A stretch of 64,000 bases of DNA from Paraburkholderia sp. FT54. Lineage in GTDB: Bacteria > Pseudomonadota > Gammaproteobacteria > Burkholderiales > Burkholderiaceae. Positions 45,147 through 53,940 of the stretch are shown in pieces (the stretch's first letter is position 1; every line of letters starts with the position of its first letter). The position numbers and the translations under genes were made by a program. The DNA lies in contig NZ_CP134196.1 of assembly GCF_031585635.1 (NCBI RefSeq), positions 992,001 through 1,056,000 of the forward strand, given 5' to 3'. Below the pieces are notes generated by a model. The model did no database searches and was not told the origin of the DNA. It saw only the letters and a list, made by a program, of their open reading frames with translations.

Positions 45147-46117
45147 TTCGCGCCCTCCAGTTCCTTGACCTGGTAGTACTGGAACACGGCCATCGGCACG
45201 AGCAGCAGTAGCACCATTGCGACGGTGACGGCGGATGCCATCGGCCAGTCCATATCGTTGAAGAACTCATCCCACATCACGCGGCCGATCATCAGCGTGT
45301 CGGCGCCGCCAAGCAGTTCGGGAATCACGTACTCGCCCACCGCCGGAATGAACACCAGCAGACTGCCGGCGATGATGCCGTTCTTCGACAGCGGCAACGT
45401 GATGCGTGAGAATGCGGTCCACGGTTTGCAGCCGAGGTCGTAGGCCGCTTCGAGCAGCGTCAGATCCATCTTCACGAGGTGCGCGTACAGCGGCATCACC
45501 ATGAAGGGCAGGTACGAATAGACCATGCCGATATAGACGCCAATATCCGTGTGGTAGAGGCGCAACGGCGAATGGATCATGCCGATTGCCATCAGCGTGT
45601 GATTGAGCAGTCCGTCGTCTTTCAGAATGCCGATCCATGCGTAGACGCGAATCAGGAACGACGTCCAGAACGGCAGCATCACGCCCATCATCAGCAGGTT
45701 GCGTTTCGTCGGCTCCGAACGCGCGATGTAGTACGCAATCGGGTAGCCGATCAGCAAGCAGAAGAAGGTCGAGACCGCGGCCATCTTCAGCGAACTGATA
45801 TAGGTAGCGACGTACAGATCGTCTTGCAGCAGGAACGCGTAGTGACTGAGATGCATGGCGAAATGCACCATGCCGTCCTTGATCGTCACGAGATCCGTGT
45901 ACGGCGGAATGCCGAGACGCAGATCGGCGAAACTGATCTTCAGCACCAGCACGAACGGCAACGCGAAGAACACTGTGAGCCAAAGGAACGGCACGCCGAT
46001 CACAGTGGTGCGGCCTGACGGCACGAAGATCGCCAGGCGTTTTTTCAGCGAGCCGAGCAGGTGGCTGCCAGACGGCGCGCCGAGCGCCGCGGGAGAGGTA
46101 GTAGTGGGATTTCTCAT
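45143..46117 (-). CDS. potH: Polyamine ABC transporter permease, PotH type
   Basis: 324 residues, about six membrane helices. The EAA loop EAAYDLGCKPWTAFSRITLP is near 225, and PAVGEYVIPELLGGADTLMI and LLMMGVMLPFWTSFLIRVYA are hallmarks of PotH/PotB. Start and stop overlap potG and potI respectively by four bases, showing a tightly coupled potGHI block. Confidence 0.94.
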   Translation of the reverse strand: MRNPTTTSPAALGAPSGSHLLGSLKKRLAIFVPSGRTTVIGVPFLWLTVFFALPFVLVLKISFADLRLGIPPYTDLVTIKDGMVHFAMHLSHYAFLLQDDLYVATYISSLKMAAVSTFFCLLIGYPIAYYIARSEPTKRNLLMMGVMLPFWTSFLIRVYAWIGILKDDGLLNHTLMAIGMIHSPLRLYHTDIGVYIGMVYSYLPFMVMPLYAHLVKMDLTLLEAAYDLGCKPWTAFSRITLPLSKNGIIAGSLLVFIPAVGEYVIPELLGGADTLMIGRVMWDEFFNDMDWPMASAVTVAMVLLLLVPMAVFQYYQVKELEGAK

Positions 46118-47277
46118 TGCGTCAGCACCACGCCGCTAGCCGGCGACCAGTAGACGAACACGTCGTCGTTGTAGGAGGGCGCACCTTCGGCCATCAGATG
46201 CGAGCTGGAAAGATTCGACACGACGGTCTTGCCGCTCGGCAGACGCACGTGATAGAGCGAATAGCTGCCCATGTACGCGACATCCGAAACAACGCCGCGC
46301 GCCCAGTTGTGCGGCGTCGACGGTTTGTCGAGTGACACCTTGATGCGTTCCGGACGCACCGAGATGCCCACCGGCATGCCGAGCGGCCCGGTAATGCCGT
46401 GGCTCACGTAGATATGCGATTCGAGGTCTTCGCTTTCGACAAAGATGTGGTCCGGTTCATCCGCGACCACCGTGCCTTCGAACAGATTGGTCGAGCCGAT
46501 GAATTCGGCGGAGAAGCGGCTATTCGGAAACTCATAGACCTGGCTAGGCGAGCCGATCTGCACGATGCGGCCTTCGCTCATCACCGCGAGGCGCCCGGCC
46601 ATCGTCATCGCCTCTTCCTGGTCGTGCGTCACCATCACGCAGGTCACGTCCACCTTCTCGATGATGTTCACGAGTTCGAGCTGGGTCTTCTGGCGGATCT
46701 TTTTATCGAGCGCCGACATCGGCTCGTCGAGCAGCAGCAGCTTGGGGCGCTTCACGAGCGAACGGGCGAGCGCCACACGCTGCTGCTGGCCGCCTGACAG
46801 TTGATGCGGTTTGCGCTGCGCGTATTTGCTCATCTGCACGAGATTGAGCGCATCGGCCACGCGTTCCTTGATTTCGTTCTTCGGCGTGCCCTCCTGCTTC
46901 AGGCCGAAGGCGATATTCGCCTCCACGCTCATGTGCGGGAAGAGGGCGTACGACTGGAACATCATGTTGACCGGCCGCTTGTACGGCGGCATCGCGGCGA
47001 GATCTTCGCCGTCGACGAAGATACGCCCGGACGTCACCGTCTCGAGCCCCGCGAGCATGCGCAAAAGTGTGGACTTGCCGCAGCCCGAACTGCCGAGTAG
47101 CGCGAACAATTCGTTCTTGGCGATGCTCAGGTTGACGTTGTCGACAGCAGTGCTGTCGCCGAATTTCTTCACGACATTTTCAATGCGAACGAATTCGTCC
47201 GATTTCGATTTTGTCGTCACTGCGGGGCGGGCCATCTGCGTGGCGCCGGCTGCGCTTTTTGAGGTCGTCGAGTTCAT
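46114..47277 (-). CDS. potG: Polyamine ABC transporter ATPase, PotG type
   Basis: 387 residues. Walker A GSSGCGKST near 65, signature LSGGQQQRVALARSL near 160, Walker B LLLLDEPMSALDKK near 180, H-loop VMVTHDQEEAM near 212, and a C-terminal TOBE domain (GMPVGISVRPERIKVSL near 305). ATG at 47277 has AGGAA upstream; the frame stays open further back to 47310. It energises PotH/PotI import of PotF-bound polyamine. Confidence 0.94.
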   Translation of the reverse strand: MNSTTSKSAAGATQMARPAVTTKSKSDEFVRIENVVKKFGDSTAVDNVNLSIAKNELFALLGSSGCGKSTLLRMLAGLETVTSGRIFVDGEDLAAMPPYKRPVNMMFQSYALFPHMSVEANIAFGLKQEGTPKNEIKERVADALNLVQMSKYAQRKPHQLSGGQQQRVALARSLVKRPKLLLLDEPMSALDKKIRQKTQLELVNIIEKVDVTCVMVTHDQEEAMTMAGRLAVMSEGRIVQIGSPSQVYEFPNSRFSAEFIGSTNLFEGTVVADEPDHIFVESEDLESHIYVSHGITGPLGMPVGISVRPERIKVSLDKPSTPHNWARGVVSDVAYMGSYSLYHVRLPSGKTVVSNLSSSHLMAEGAPSYNDDVFVYWSPASGVVLTQ

Positions 47278-47485
47278 GATGTAACCGTTCCTTGCGGATC
47301 GCGGGCGCAAGTGTCTCCATACGAGGCGCGGGAAGCGTCTCGCAACGTGCGCTGCGATCGGAAAACATGGGACTGCGCGCGGGTGGGACGCTATAAGCGC
47401 GCAGGCTGACTACCGTTACTGCGATTCATGCGCTCAGGGGCCGAGCGATCCCTGAGCGCGGGATCGATTTATCAACGTGGCGTGA

Positions 47486-48607
47486 TTAATGGCCGGTTTT
47501 AAGCTGCGCCCAGAGACGGTTTTCAAGGCGCAGAATGTCGGTCGGCATCGGCTTCATGAGCGTCATCTTGCTCAACACTTCATCGCCCGGATAAACGGTC
47601 TTGTCCTGTGCGACAGCCGGCGTCACGAACTGGCGCGCGGCCTTGTTCGCGGTCGGGTAGAACACTTCGTTGGTGATCGCGGCGTTGACCTTCGGGTCCG
47701 AAATGTAATTGATCCACTTCAACGCGGCTTCAGGATGCGGCGCGTCTTTCGGGATCACCATCACGTCGAACCACAGCAGGCCACCTTCCTTCACGTTCGA
47801 GAACTTGATCTGATACGAGCGCTTGGCTTCTTCGGTACGGCGGCTCGCAATGCCGACGTCGCCCGACCAGCCCAGCGCGACGCACACGTCGTTATTGGCG
47901 AGGTCGTTGATGTAGCCGGACGAATTAAATTGGGTGATATACGGGCGGATTTTCTTCAGCACGTCGAACGCGGCCTGATAGTCGGCGGGGTTCGTGCTGT
48001 TCGGATCCTTGTGCATGTATTGCAGCGTGGCGGCGAACACATCGACGGCCTGGTCGAGAATCGAGACGCCGCAGCCTTTCAGCTTGGAGAGATTAGCCGG
48101 ATCGAAGACAAGTGCCCAGCTATCCACCGGTGCATTGGCGCCGAGCGCTTTTTGCACGGCCTGCACGTTGTAACCGATGCCGTCCGTACCGTATGCCCAG
48201 GGCACACCGTACTGGTTACCCGGGTCCGCGTCGGCAATCATTTTCATCAATACGGGGTCGAGATTCGCAAGGTTCGGCAGCTTCGATTTATCGAGCTTCT
48301 GATACACGCCGGCCTGAATCTGCTTGGCCATGTAATTCGAGGTCGGCACCACGATGTCGTAGCCCGAACTGCCGGCGAGCAGTTTGGCTTGCAAGGTGTC
48401 GTCGCTGTCGTAGTTGTCGTATTTGACCTTGATGCCGTCCTGCTTCTCGAAGTTCGGAATCGTGTCCTTCGCGATGTAGTCCGACCAGTTGTACACATTC
48501 AGTTCCGTGTCGGCCGCAAGGGCCGGCGTAACCGACAGCGCCGCAAAACCGGTGAAGGCGAGAAGCGCGGCCCCCGCGACCGCATGACGAAGATGACTAA
48601 CGCTCAT
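47486..48607 (-). CDS. potF: Periplasmic putrescine-binding protein, PotF type
   Basis: 373 residues. The signal peptide ends near ALAAD (about 32), and the mature start TELNVYNWSDYIAKDTIPNF is the standard PotF/PotD opening. KVKYDNYDSDDTLQAKLLAG, GYDIVVPTSNYMAKQ and VPWAYGTDGIGYN line the polyamine-binding cleft. The 208-nt gap to potG contains no gene; binding proteins are often made in excess, so a processing or attenuation site there is possible. It lies 73 nt after the aminotransferase gene. Confidence 0.94.
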   Translation of the reverse strand: MSVSHLRHAVAGAALLAFTGFAALSVTPALAADTELNVYNWSDYIAKDTIPNFEKQDGIKVKYDNYDSDDTLQAKLLAGSSGYDIVVPTSNYMAKQIQAGVYQKLDKSKLPNLANLDPVLMKMIADADPGNQYGVPWAYGTDGIGYNVQAVQKALGANAPVDSWALVFDPANLSKLKGCGVSILDQAVDVFAATLQYMHKDPNSTNPADYQAAFDVLKKIRPYITQFNSSGYINDLANNDVCVALGWSGDVGIASRRTEEAKRSYQIKFSNVKEGGLLWFDVMVIPKDAPHPEAALKWINYISDPKVNAAITNEVFYPTANKAARQFVTPAVAQDKTVYPGDEVLSKMTLMKPMPTDILRLENRLWAQLKTGH

Positions 48608-48680
48608 GGTTTTTTCCCTTGATGTGAAGAACCGGCATGAGCGTGTTTTGTGGGTGTGCTCATGCCGGAACGGACTGCCG

Positions 48681-50126
48681 TTACGAAATACCGAGTTGTT
48701 GTGCTGTCGCGTCGATGGCTTTCTTGGCCTTCGAAACGATTTCGTCGATTTCCAGCTTATTGATCACGAGCGGCGGCGACAGCAGCATGCGGTCGCCGGT
48801 AGCGCGCATGATGAGGTTGCCGTTGAAGCAGAAGTCGCGGCAGATCGTTCCGACGTCGCCGCCATTGGCGAAACGCTTGCGCGCCTTCGGGTCTTGCGCG
48901 AGTTGTAAGCCGGCCACCAGCCCCGCACCGGAGATTTCGCCGATGATCGGGTGATTGGCGAAGGTCTCGCGCAACTGCTTCTGGAAGTACGGACCGGTGT
49001 CGTTCTTCACGCGCTCGACGATCTTCTCGTCGCGCAGCAGCTTCAGGTTGGCGACTGCAACGGCGGCGGCGACCGGGTGACCCGAATAAGTGAGACCGTG
49101 ATTGAAGTCGCCGTTTTCGATGATCGCTTTCGCCACGCGGTCGTGCAGGCCGACCGCGCCCATTGGCACGTAGCCGCTCGTCAGGCCCTTGGCCAGCGTG
49201 ATCAGATCCGGCTCGAAACCGAAGTGCTGATGCGCGAACCATTCGCCAGTGCGGGCGAAACCGCCGATCACTTCATCGGCGACGAGCAGAATGTCGTACT
49301 TGCGGCAAATGCGCTGAATTTCCGGCCAATATGTCGAAGCTGGGAAGATTACGCCGCCCGCTCCCTGGAAAGGCTCACCGATGAATGCGGCAACGTTGTC
49401 CGCGCCGATTTCGAGAATCTTCGCTTCCAGTTGCTGCGCGCGGGCCAGCGCGAATTCTTCCGGCGTCAGATTGCCTTCTGCTTCACCGAAGAAATACGGC
49501 TGGTCAATATGCACGATGTTCTCGACCTTCGAGGGCATCTGTTCGTGCATGTAGCCCATGCCGCCGAGCGTGCCTCCCGCGATCGTGGAACCGTGATAGC
49601 CGTTCTTGCGCGAGATGACGAACTTCTTTGAATGCTTGCCTTGCGTCGCCCAATATTGATGGACGATGCGCAGCACCGTGTCGTTGCCTTCCGAACCGCT
49701 GTTGCAGTAGAAGAAGTGATTGAACGGTTGCGGCGCCAGCTCCGCGAGCAGGGCCGACAGTTCGATCACCGGCGGGTGCGTCGTCTTGAAGAAGGTGTTG
49801 TAGTAGGGCAGTTCCTGCATCTGTTTATACGCGGCGTCGGCCAGTTCCTTGCGGCCATAACCGACGTTCACGCACCACAGGCCGGCCATGCCGTCGATTA
49901 CCTTGTTGCCTTCCGAGTCCCACAGATACACGCCTTGCGCCTTGACGATCACACGGCTGCCGCTGCGGTTGAGCGAGCCCATATCCGAAAACGGATGGAT
50001 GTGATGCGCGGCGTCCAGTGCGCGATATTCGGCGGTGGTGCGTTGCTGCGTAGCTTGTGCTGCCTGTGCGCTCGCGGCCGGTTGGGCCGGTTGCACGTAA
50101 GCGACTTCTTCTGTTCTGTAGCTCAT
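48681..50126 (-). CDS. spuC: Class III polyamine (putrescine/cadaverine):pyruvate aminotransferase, SpuC type
   Basis: 481 residues, a PLP fold-type I class III aminotransferase: PLP phosphate site NSGSEGNDTVLR near 150, LVADEVIGGFARTGEWFAHQ near 280, and the catalytic lysine in LITLAKGLTSGYVPMG near 312. It transaminates putrescine to 4-aminobutyraldehyde, giving a non-glutamylated branch beside PuuA/PuuB. ATG at 50126 follows GGAGG. Beta-alanine or other omega-amino acids are alternative substrates, but the locus supports polyamines. Confidence 0.88.
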   Translation of the reverse strand: MSYRTEEVAYVQPAQPAASAQAAQATQQRTTAEYRALDAAHHIHPFSDMGSLNRSGSRVIVKAQGVYLWDSEGNKVIDGMAGLWCVNVGYGRKELADAAYKQMQELPYYNTFFKTTHPPVIELSALLAELAPQPFNHFFYCNSGSEGNDTVLRIVHQYWATQGKHSKKFVISRKNGYHGSTIAGGTLGGMGYMHEQMPSKVENIVHIDQPYFFGEAEGNLTPEEFALARAQQLEAKILEIGADNVAAFIGEPFQGAGGVIFPASTYWPEIQRICRKYDILLVADEVIGGFARTGEWFAHQHFGFEPDLITLAKGLTSGYVPMGAVGLHDRVAKAIIENGDFNHGLTYSGHPVAAAVAVANLKLLRDEKIVERVKNDTGPYFQKQLRETFANHPIIGEISGAGLVAGLQLAQDPKARKRFANGGDVGTICRDFCFNGNLIMRATGDRMLLSPPLVINKLEIDEIVSKAKKAIDATAQQLGIS

Positions 50127-50154
50127 TACTGCCTCCAATTTTTTCGCGTTTGCC

Positions 50155-51489
50155 TTACACGTGCAGCAGCAAATGCCGGCGTTCCCACGAACTGATCACG
50201 CGGAAGAACGCTTCGTATTCGGTTTCCTTCAGAGCGAGGTAGGCTTTGACGAATTTTTCGCCGAGTACTTCGGCGATCGGCTCGCACGCGCCCATCAACG
50301 TCAGGCCCTCTTCGAGATTGCGCGGCAACTGGTAGGGCAATTCGTAACCATCGCTGAGCAGCGGCTCGGTGGCTTCGAGTTTCTGCGTCATGCCGAGATA
50401 GCCCGCGGCGAGCGTCGCGGCGATCGCCAGATACGGATTGCAGTCCACGCCCGGAATACGGTTCTCGATGCGACGCGCAGCCGGCCCCGAATGGGGAATC
50501 CGGAAACCCACCGTGCGGTTGTCGTAACCCCATGCCACGTTGATCGGTGCGGCCATGAAGCGCGACAGACGGCGATACGAGTTGATATAGGGCGCGAAAA
50601 TCGGCATGAGCGCGGGCGTGTACTTTTGCAAACCGGCGATATAGCCCGTGAACAGCGAGGTCGGTTTGCCGTCCGCGCCCGTAAAGAGGTTGTGCCCGGT
50701 TTCTTCGTCGACGAGACTTTGATGCATATGCATCGCCGAGCCTGGTTCGCCTTCCATCGGCTTGGCCATGAAAGTCGCGTACATCTTGTGACGCAGCGCG
50801 GCTTCCCGCACCGTGCGTTTGAAGAGGAACACGCTGTCGGCGAGCTTGAGCGGATCGCCGTGCATGAAGTTGATTTCCATTTGCGCCGCGCCGACTTCGT
50901 GAATCAGCGTGTCGACTTCGAGTTCCTGGACCTCGCAGTATTCGTAGATGTCTTCGAAAAGCGGATCGAATTCGTTGACCGCTTCGATCGAGTAAGCCTG
51001 GCGGCCGGTTTCCGGTCGACCTGTACGACCGATAGGCGGTTGCAGCGGCAGGTCCGGATCCTTGTTCATGTCGACCAGATAGAACTCCAGCTCGGGCGCG
51101 ATAACCGGCTTCCAGCCTTTGGCCTTGTAGAGTTCGAGCACGCGGCGCAGTACTCGGCGCGGCGAGATCGCGACGGGCGTGCCGTCGAAATGAACGCAAT
51201 CGTGGATCACCTGGGCGGTAGGATCGACGGCCCACGGAATCATGCGGATGGTGCTGGCGTCGGGCACGCACACCATGTCCGGATCGGTCACGCCGGTGAG
51301 CGTGCCGTCTTCCGGATAGTCTCCTGTGACGGTCTGGATCATCACCGCCTGCGGCAAGCGCATGGACTCGCCGGACTCGAACTTGCTGCGCGGAATGATC
51401 TTGCCGCGCGCGATCCCGGCCATATCCGGAATGATCGCTTCGATTTCGGTGACACGGTTCTTCTTCAGAAAATCGTCGATGTCATGCAT
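50155..51489 (-). CDS. puuA: Gamma-glutamylputrescine synthetase (glutamine-synthetase family)
   Basis: 444 residues, a shortened glutamine synthetase-like enzyme. PELEFYLVD near 132, EVGAAQMEINF near 205, PGSAMHMHQSL near 265 and the ATP/glutamate-site arginines in NRTVGFRIPHSGPAARRIEN near 335 are all present. It joins glutamate to putrescine using ATP, the first step of the Puu pathway. It lies between puuD (30-nt gap upstream) and the spuC-type gene (28-nt gap downstream). True glutamine synthetase is excluded by the context and by the absence of the adenylylation loop. Confidence 0.92.
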   Translation of the reverse strand: MHDIDDFLKKNRVTEIEAIIPDMAGIARGKIIPRSKFESGESMRLPQAVMIQTVTGDYPEDGTLTGVTDPDMVCVPDASTIRMIPWAVDPTAQVIHDCVHFDGTPVAISPRRVLRRVLELYKAKGWKPVIAPELEFYLVDMNKDPDLPLQPPIGRTGRPETGRQAYSIEAVNEFDPLFEDIYEYCEVQELEVDTLIHEVGAAQMEINFMHGDPLKLADSVFLFKRTVREAALRHKMYATFMAKPMEGEPGSAMHMHQSLVDEETGHNLFTGADGKPTSLFTGYIAGLQKYTPALMPIFAPYINSYRRLSRFMAAPINVAWGYDNRTVGFRIPHSGPAARRIENRIPGVDCNPYLAIAATLAAGYLGMTQKLEATEPLLSDGYELPYQLPRNLEEGLTLMGACEPIAEVLGEKFVKAYLALKETEYEAFFRVISSWERRHLLLHV

Positions 51490-51519
51490 GTTTATTCTCT
51501 CAGTTTGTGCGCGACCGGC

Positions 51520-52314
51520 TCAGGCATGCGTGGCAGCGGCGGATGCCGCGCCATAGCCGGCCTTGGTGCGCATTCGATCGCGGCAGGCGTCGCCGAACGC
51601 CCGAAAGATCGCGGTAGATAGTGCGTCGTTGGCATGCTTCCACTCCGGGTGCCACTGCACACCCAGCGCGAAGGCGCGCGCATCGTTGACGCTCACCGCT
51701 TCAATCAGTCCGTCCGGCGCGGTGGCTTCGGCCGTGAGGCCCACGCCCAGCCGCTCGACGCCCTGACCGTGCAAGGAATTCACACGCGCTTCATTCGTGC
51801 CGCCCGCGAGGCGTTGCAACAAGCCGCCCTGCGTCAGCGTGATCGAATGCGACGGTGCGTATTGCACGTCGAGGTCGTCTTCCTTGTTCTCGCGATGATC
51901 GTTCAGACCGTCCACCGCGTGAACGCTTTGATGCAACGTCCCACCGAAAACCACGTTCATTTCCTGAAAGCCCCGGCAGACGGCCAGCACGGGCACGCCG
52001 GCGGCGATCGCCGCGCGCATCAGCGGCAGCGTCGTCGCATCGCGTGCGGCGTCGTGCAGCGTGCCTGGTGTACTGGGATGGCCGCCGTAGCGGTGCGGCT
52101 CGACGTTCGAATAGCTGCCCGTAAACAACAGGCCGTCGACAGTCGCCAGCACGTCTTCGGCGGACTGACGTTCGCCGAGCGCCGGCAGCAACATGGCGAG
52201 CGCCTGTGAACCGTCCACGATCGCGGCGATGTATTTCTCGCCGACCACGTGCGACGCGTGGACTCCCATCATCGTTCTATCAGCGCTGATGCCGACCAGA
52301 GGTTTGTTTCGCAT
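51520..52314 (-). CDS. puuD: Gamma-glutamyl-GABA hydrolase (class I glutamine-amidotransferase-like)
   Basis: 264 residues. The nucleophile C113 sits in VLAVCRGFQEMN, and the triad His in GVQWHPEW near 230. LVGISADR at the N-terminus and VNSLHGQGVERL near 195 match PuuD. It releases GABA and glutamate in the last step. ATG at 52314 has no strong Shine-Dalgarno, yet the family start (RNKPLVGIS) fits; the open frame runs back to 52542. It is the first gene of the long minus-strand polyamine operon. Confidence 0.9.
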   Translation of the reverse strand: MRNKPLVGISADRTMMGVHASHVVGEKYIAAIVDGSQALAMLLPALGERQSAEDVLATVDGLLFTGSYSNVEPHRYGGHPSTPGTLHDAARDATTLPLMRAAIAAGVPVLAVCRGFQEMNVVFGGTLHQSVHAVDGLNDHRENKEDDLDVQYAPSHSITLTQGGLLQRLAGGTNEARVNSLHGQGVERLGVGLTAEATAPDGLIEAVSVNDARAFALGVQWHPEWKHANDALSTAIFRAFGDACRDRMRTKAGYGAASAAATHA

Positions 52315-53055
52315 GACGAATAGACGTGTGTGTTCCCCGCGGGACGCGGCATGAACAACGTTAAACACTGCGCGGCACGATTCCGTAGCCGTGCGCCGTG
52401 CGCGAGGCCACCGGGGTGGTGCGGGCGGTCGTGGTTGAACTGAAACGCGCCGCGCGTGATAGTCGGATGGGCTGTTCGATTCGATCCGCTGCGGAGCGCA
52501 ACTTTTCCGATGGGCATGAAACGCGCAGGCGGCAGACAGCACCGCACAGGCAGGAAGGCACGGCTCGAAAGAGCGCGCTCACGCAAACGGATGAATCGAA
52601 CGGCGAAAAGGAGGGAGGCGCTACGGCAGCAGCGAGGCGACTTCGTCCGTGCGCACTGCAATGAAGGCGCGCGCGGAGATGGAGTTGTGACGTCGAACTG
52701 AACGGCGGGACAGGATCGTGAAGACGGACAGAAAGCGGCGGAACGCAAGGCTGCCGCTGCTGCCGTCGGCGATGGCGCCGTCAGCGCGAGGACAACTCGC
52801 CTGACTACGATTCCATCTCACCAAAGGGCCTCGGACTCTCACGATTACACTCGACTGGCGACGTTGAAAGTATTGAACGGCCTGCTCGAAATCCGCACGA
52901 GGCGTTTAAAGAAACAGGACGCGGGGATGATCGTCTTGAACCCGTGCGAACTGAATTCGCTGCGCCGTGAAACACACTTGAGTGCCTCATGACATCGGCA
53001 TGACGATCGCCTGGGAACCAGCATATACGAGCCAATAATGCCGTCAAACCATTTT

Positions 53056-53072
53056 TGATAAAACATTTATCA
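53056..53072. promoter_or_regulatory. Candidate PuuR operator, perfect 7-bp inverted repeat
   Basis: TGATAAA-ACA-TTTATCA: a perfect 17-bp dyad. A TAGAAT -10-like hexamer lies at 53094-53099, so the dyad would cover or sit just above the -35 zone of a plus-strand promoter. An operator for the adjacent XRE-cupin regulator is the simplest reading. It does not match the E. coli PuuR box closely. Confidence 0.45.
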
Positions 53073-53171
53073 GGGCTTTCCCGAAGGTCCGGCTAGAATC
53101 CGGCCCGGTGGGAACGTTCATTGCGCGATTCATATTTCGGAAACCTTTCAGGGTTTTCCCCAGCGGCGCAA

Positions 53172-53186
53172 TAATCAAAGTGATTA
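53172..53186. promoter_or_regulatory. Second dyad in the polyamine control region
   Basis: TAATCA-AAG-TGATTA is a perfect 6-bp inverted repeat with a 3-bp spacer, about 100 nt before the puuR start. It shares the TGAT core and 3-bp spacer geometry with the dyad at 53056, in the opposite arm order. Confidence 0.4.
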
Positions 53187-53286
53187 GAATATTCAACACT
53201 CGCAGGCGCTGTGTTGCCCGAGTCATGTGTTCCATTCATCTGGTCACTTAGCGTCCCGATTGTCTTCAATGTCAGAGAACCTAGCG

Positions 53287-53838
53287 ATGTCCATAGAAGT
53301 AGCGACCCGTCTGCAATACATCCGCAAGAAGAATGGCTTGTCACAGCGCGAACTGGCGAAACGGGCGGGAGTGACGAACGGCACGATCTCGCTGATCGAA
53401 CAGAATCGCGTGAGCCCTTCGGTCGGTTCGCTGAAGAAACTGCTCGAATGCATACCCATGAGTCTCGCCGAATTCTTCACGTTCGAAGTGGAAGTGGAGC
53501 GTTCGGTGGTGTCGCGCCGCGCCGACATGCCGAACCTCGGCAATGAGTCGATCGAGTTCTATCTGGCGGGTTCGAGTGTGAAGGACCGCAACATGGGCAT
53601 CTTGCGCGAGGTCTATCAGCCGTTGTCGGACACGGGGCCGGAAATGCTGGAGCACGAAGGGCACGAGGGCGGGGTGGTGGTCAGCGGTCAGATCGAACTG
53701 ACGGTGGACGGCACCACGTGGCTGCTCGACCCCGGTGACAGCTACTACTTCGAAAGCCGTCTTCCGCATCGTTTTCGCAATCCCAGCGCGGAGCATCTTT
53801 GCGAGATCGTGTCGGCCAATTCGCCGCCCACCTTCTGA
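53287..53838 (+). CDS. puuR: XRE-cupin transcriptional regulator of polyamine catabolism, PuuR type
   Basis: 183 residues, the same length as E. coli PuuR. N-terminal HTH (RLQYIRKKNGLSQRELAKRA, then GVTNGTISLIEQNRVSPSVG) and C-terminal cupin (EHEGHEGGVVVSGQIELTVD, LLDPGDSYYFESRLPHRFRN), ending SANSPPTF like PuuR. It should repress puu genes until putrescine binds. ATG at 53287 (GAGAAC upstream) gives the family start MSIEVATRL; ATG at 53269 is an in-frame alternative six codons earlier. It heads the plus-strand arm with puuC and speB. Confidence 0.9.
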   Translation: MSIEVATRLQYIRKKNGLSQRELAKRAGVTNGTISLIEQNRVSPSVGSLKKLLECIPMSLAEFFTFEVEVERSVVSRRADMPNLGNESIEFYLAGSSVKDRNMGILREVYQPLSDTGPEMLEHEGHEGGVVVSGQIELTVDGTTWLLDPGDSYYFESRLPHRFRNPSAEHLCEIVSANSPPTF

Positions 53839-53940
53839 AGACTTCGCGCCAACGCGCCTCGACTGAACTCAGTGCCGCAGTTCAGTACCGCATGAAGTCG
53901 ATGCAGGTTCGCGTCGAGCGCATAACAATGAGGTATCCTG

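Larger units (their letters stand above)
52315..53286. other. 972-bp non-coding control region between the two polyamine transcription units
   Basis: No open frame here has a family resemblance or ribosome-binding site. The half near puuD (52315-52800) is GC-rich and featureless apart from what may be a long leader. The half near puuR (52800-53286) is AT-richer and holds two dyads and a TAGAAT -10-like hexamer. It must contain promoters in both directions. Confidence 0.6.

Noticed and set aside
52398..52664. 88-codon plus-strand open frame in the polyamine control region
   Set aside because: No ribosome-binding site, no family resemblance, and a charged low-complexity product.
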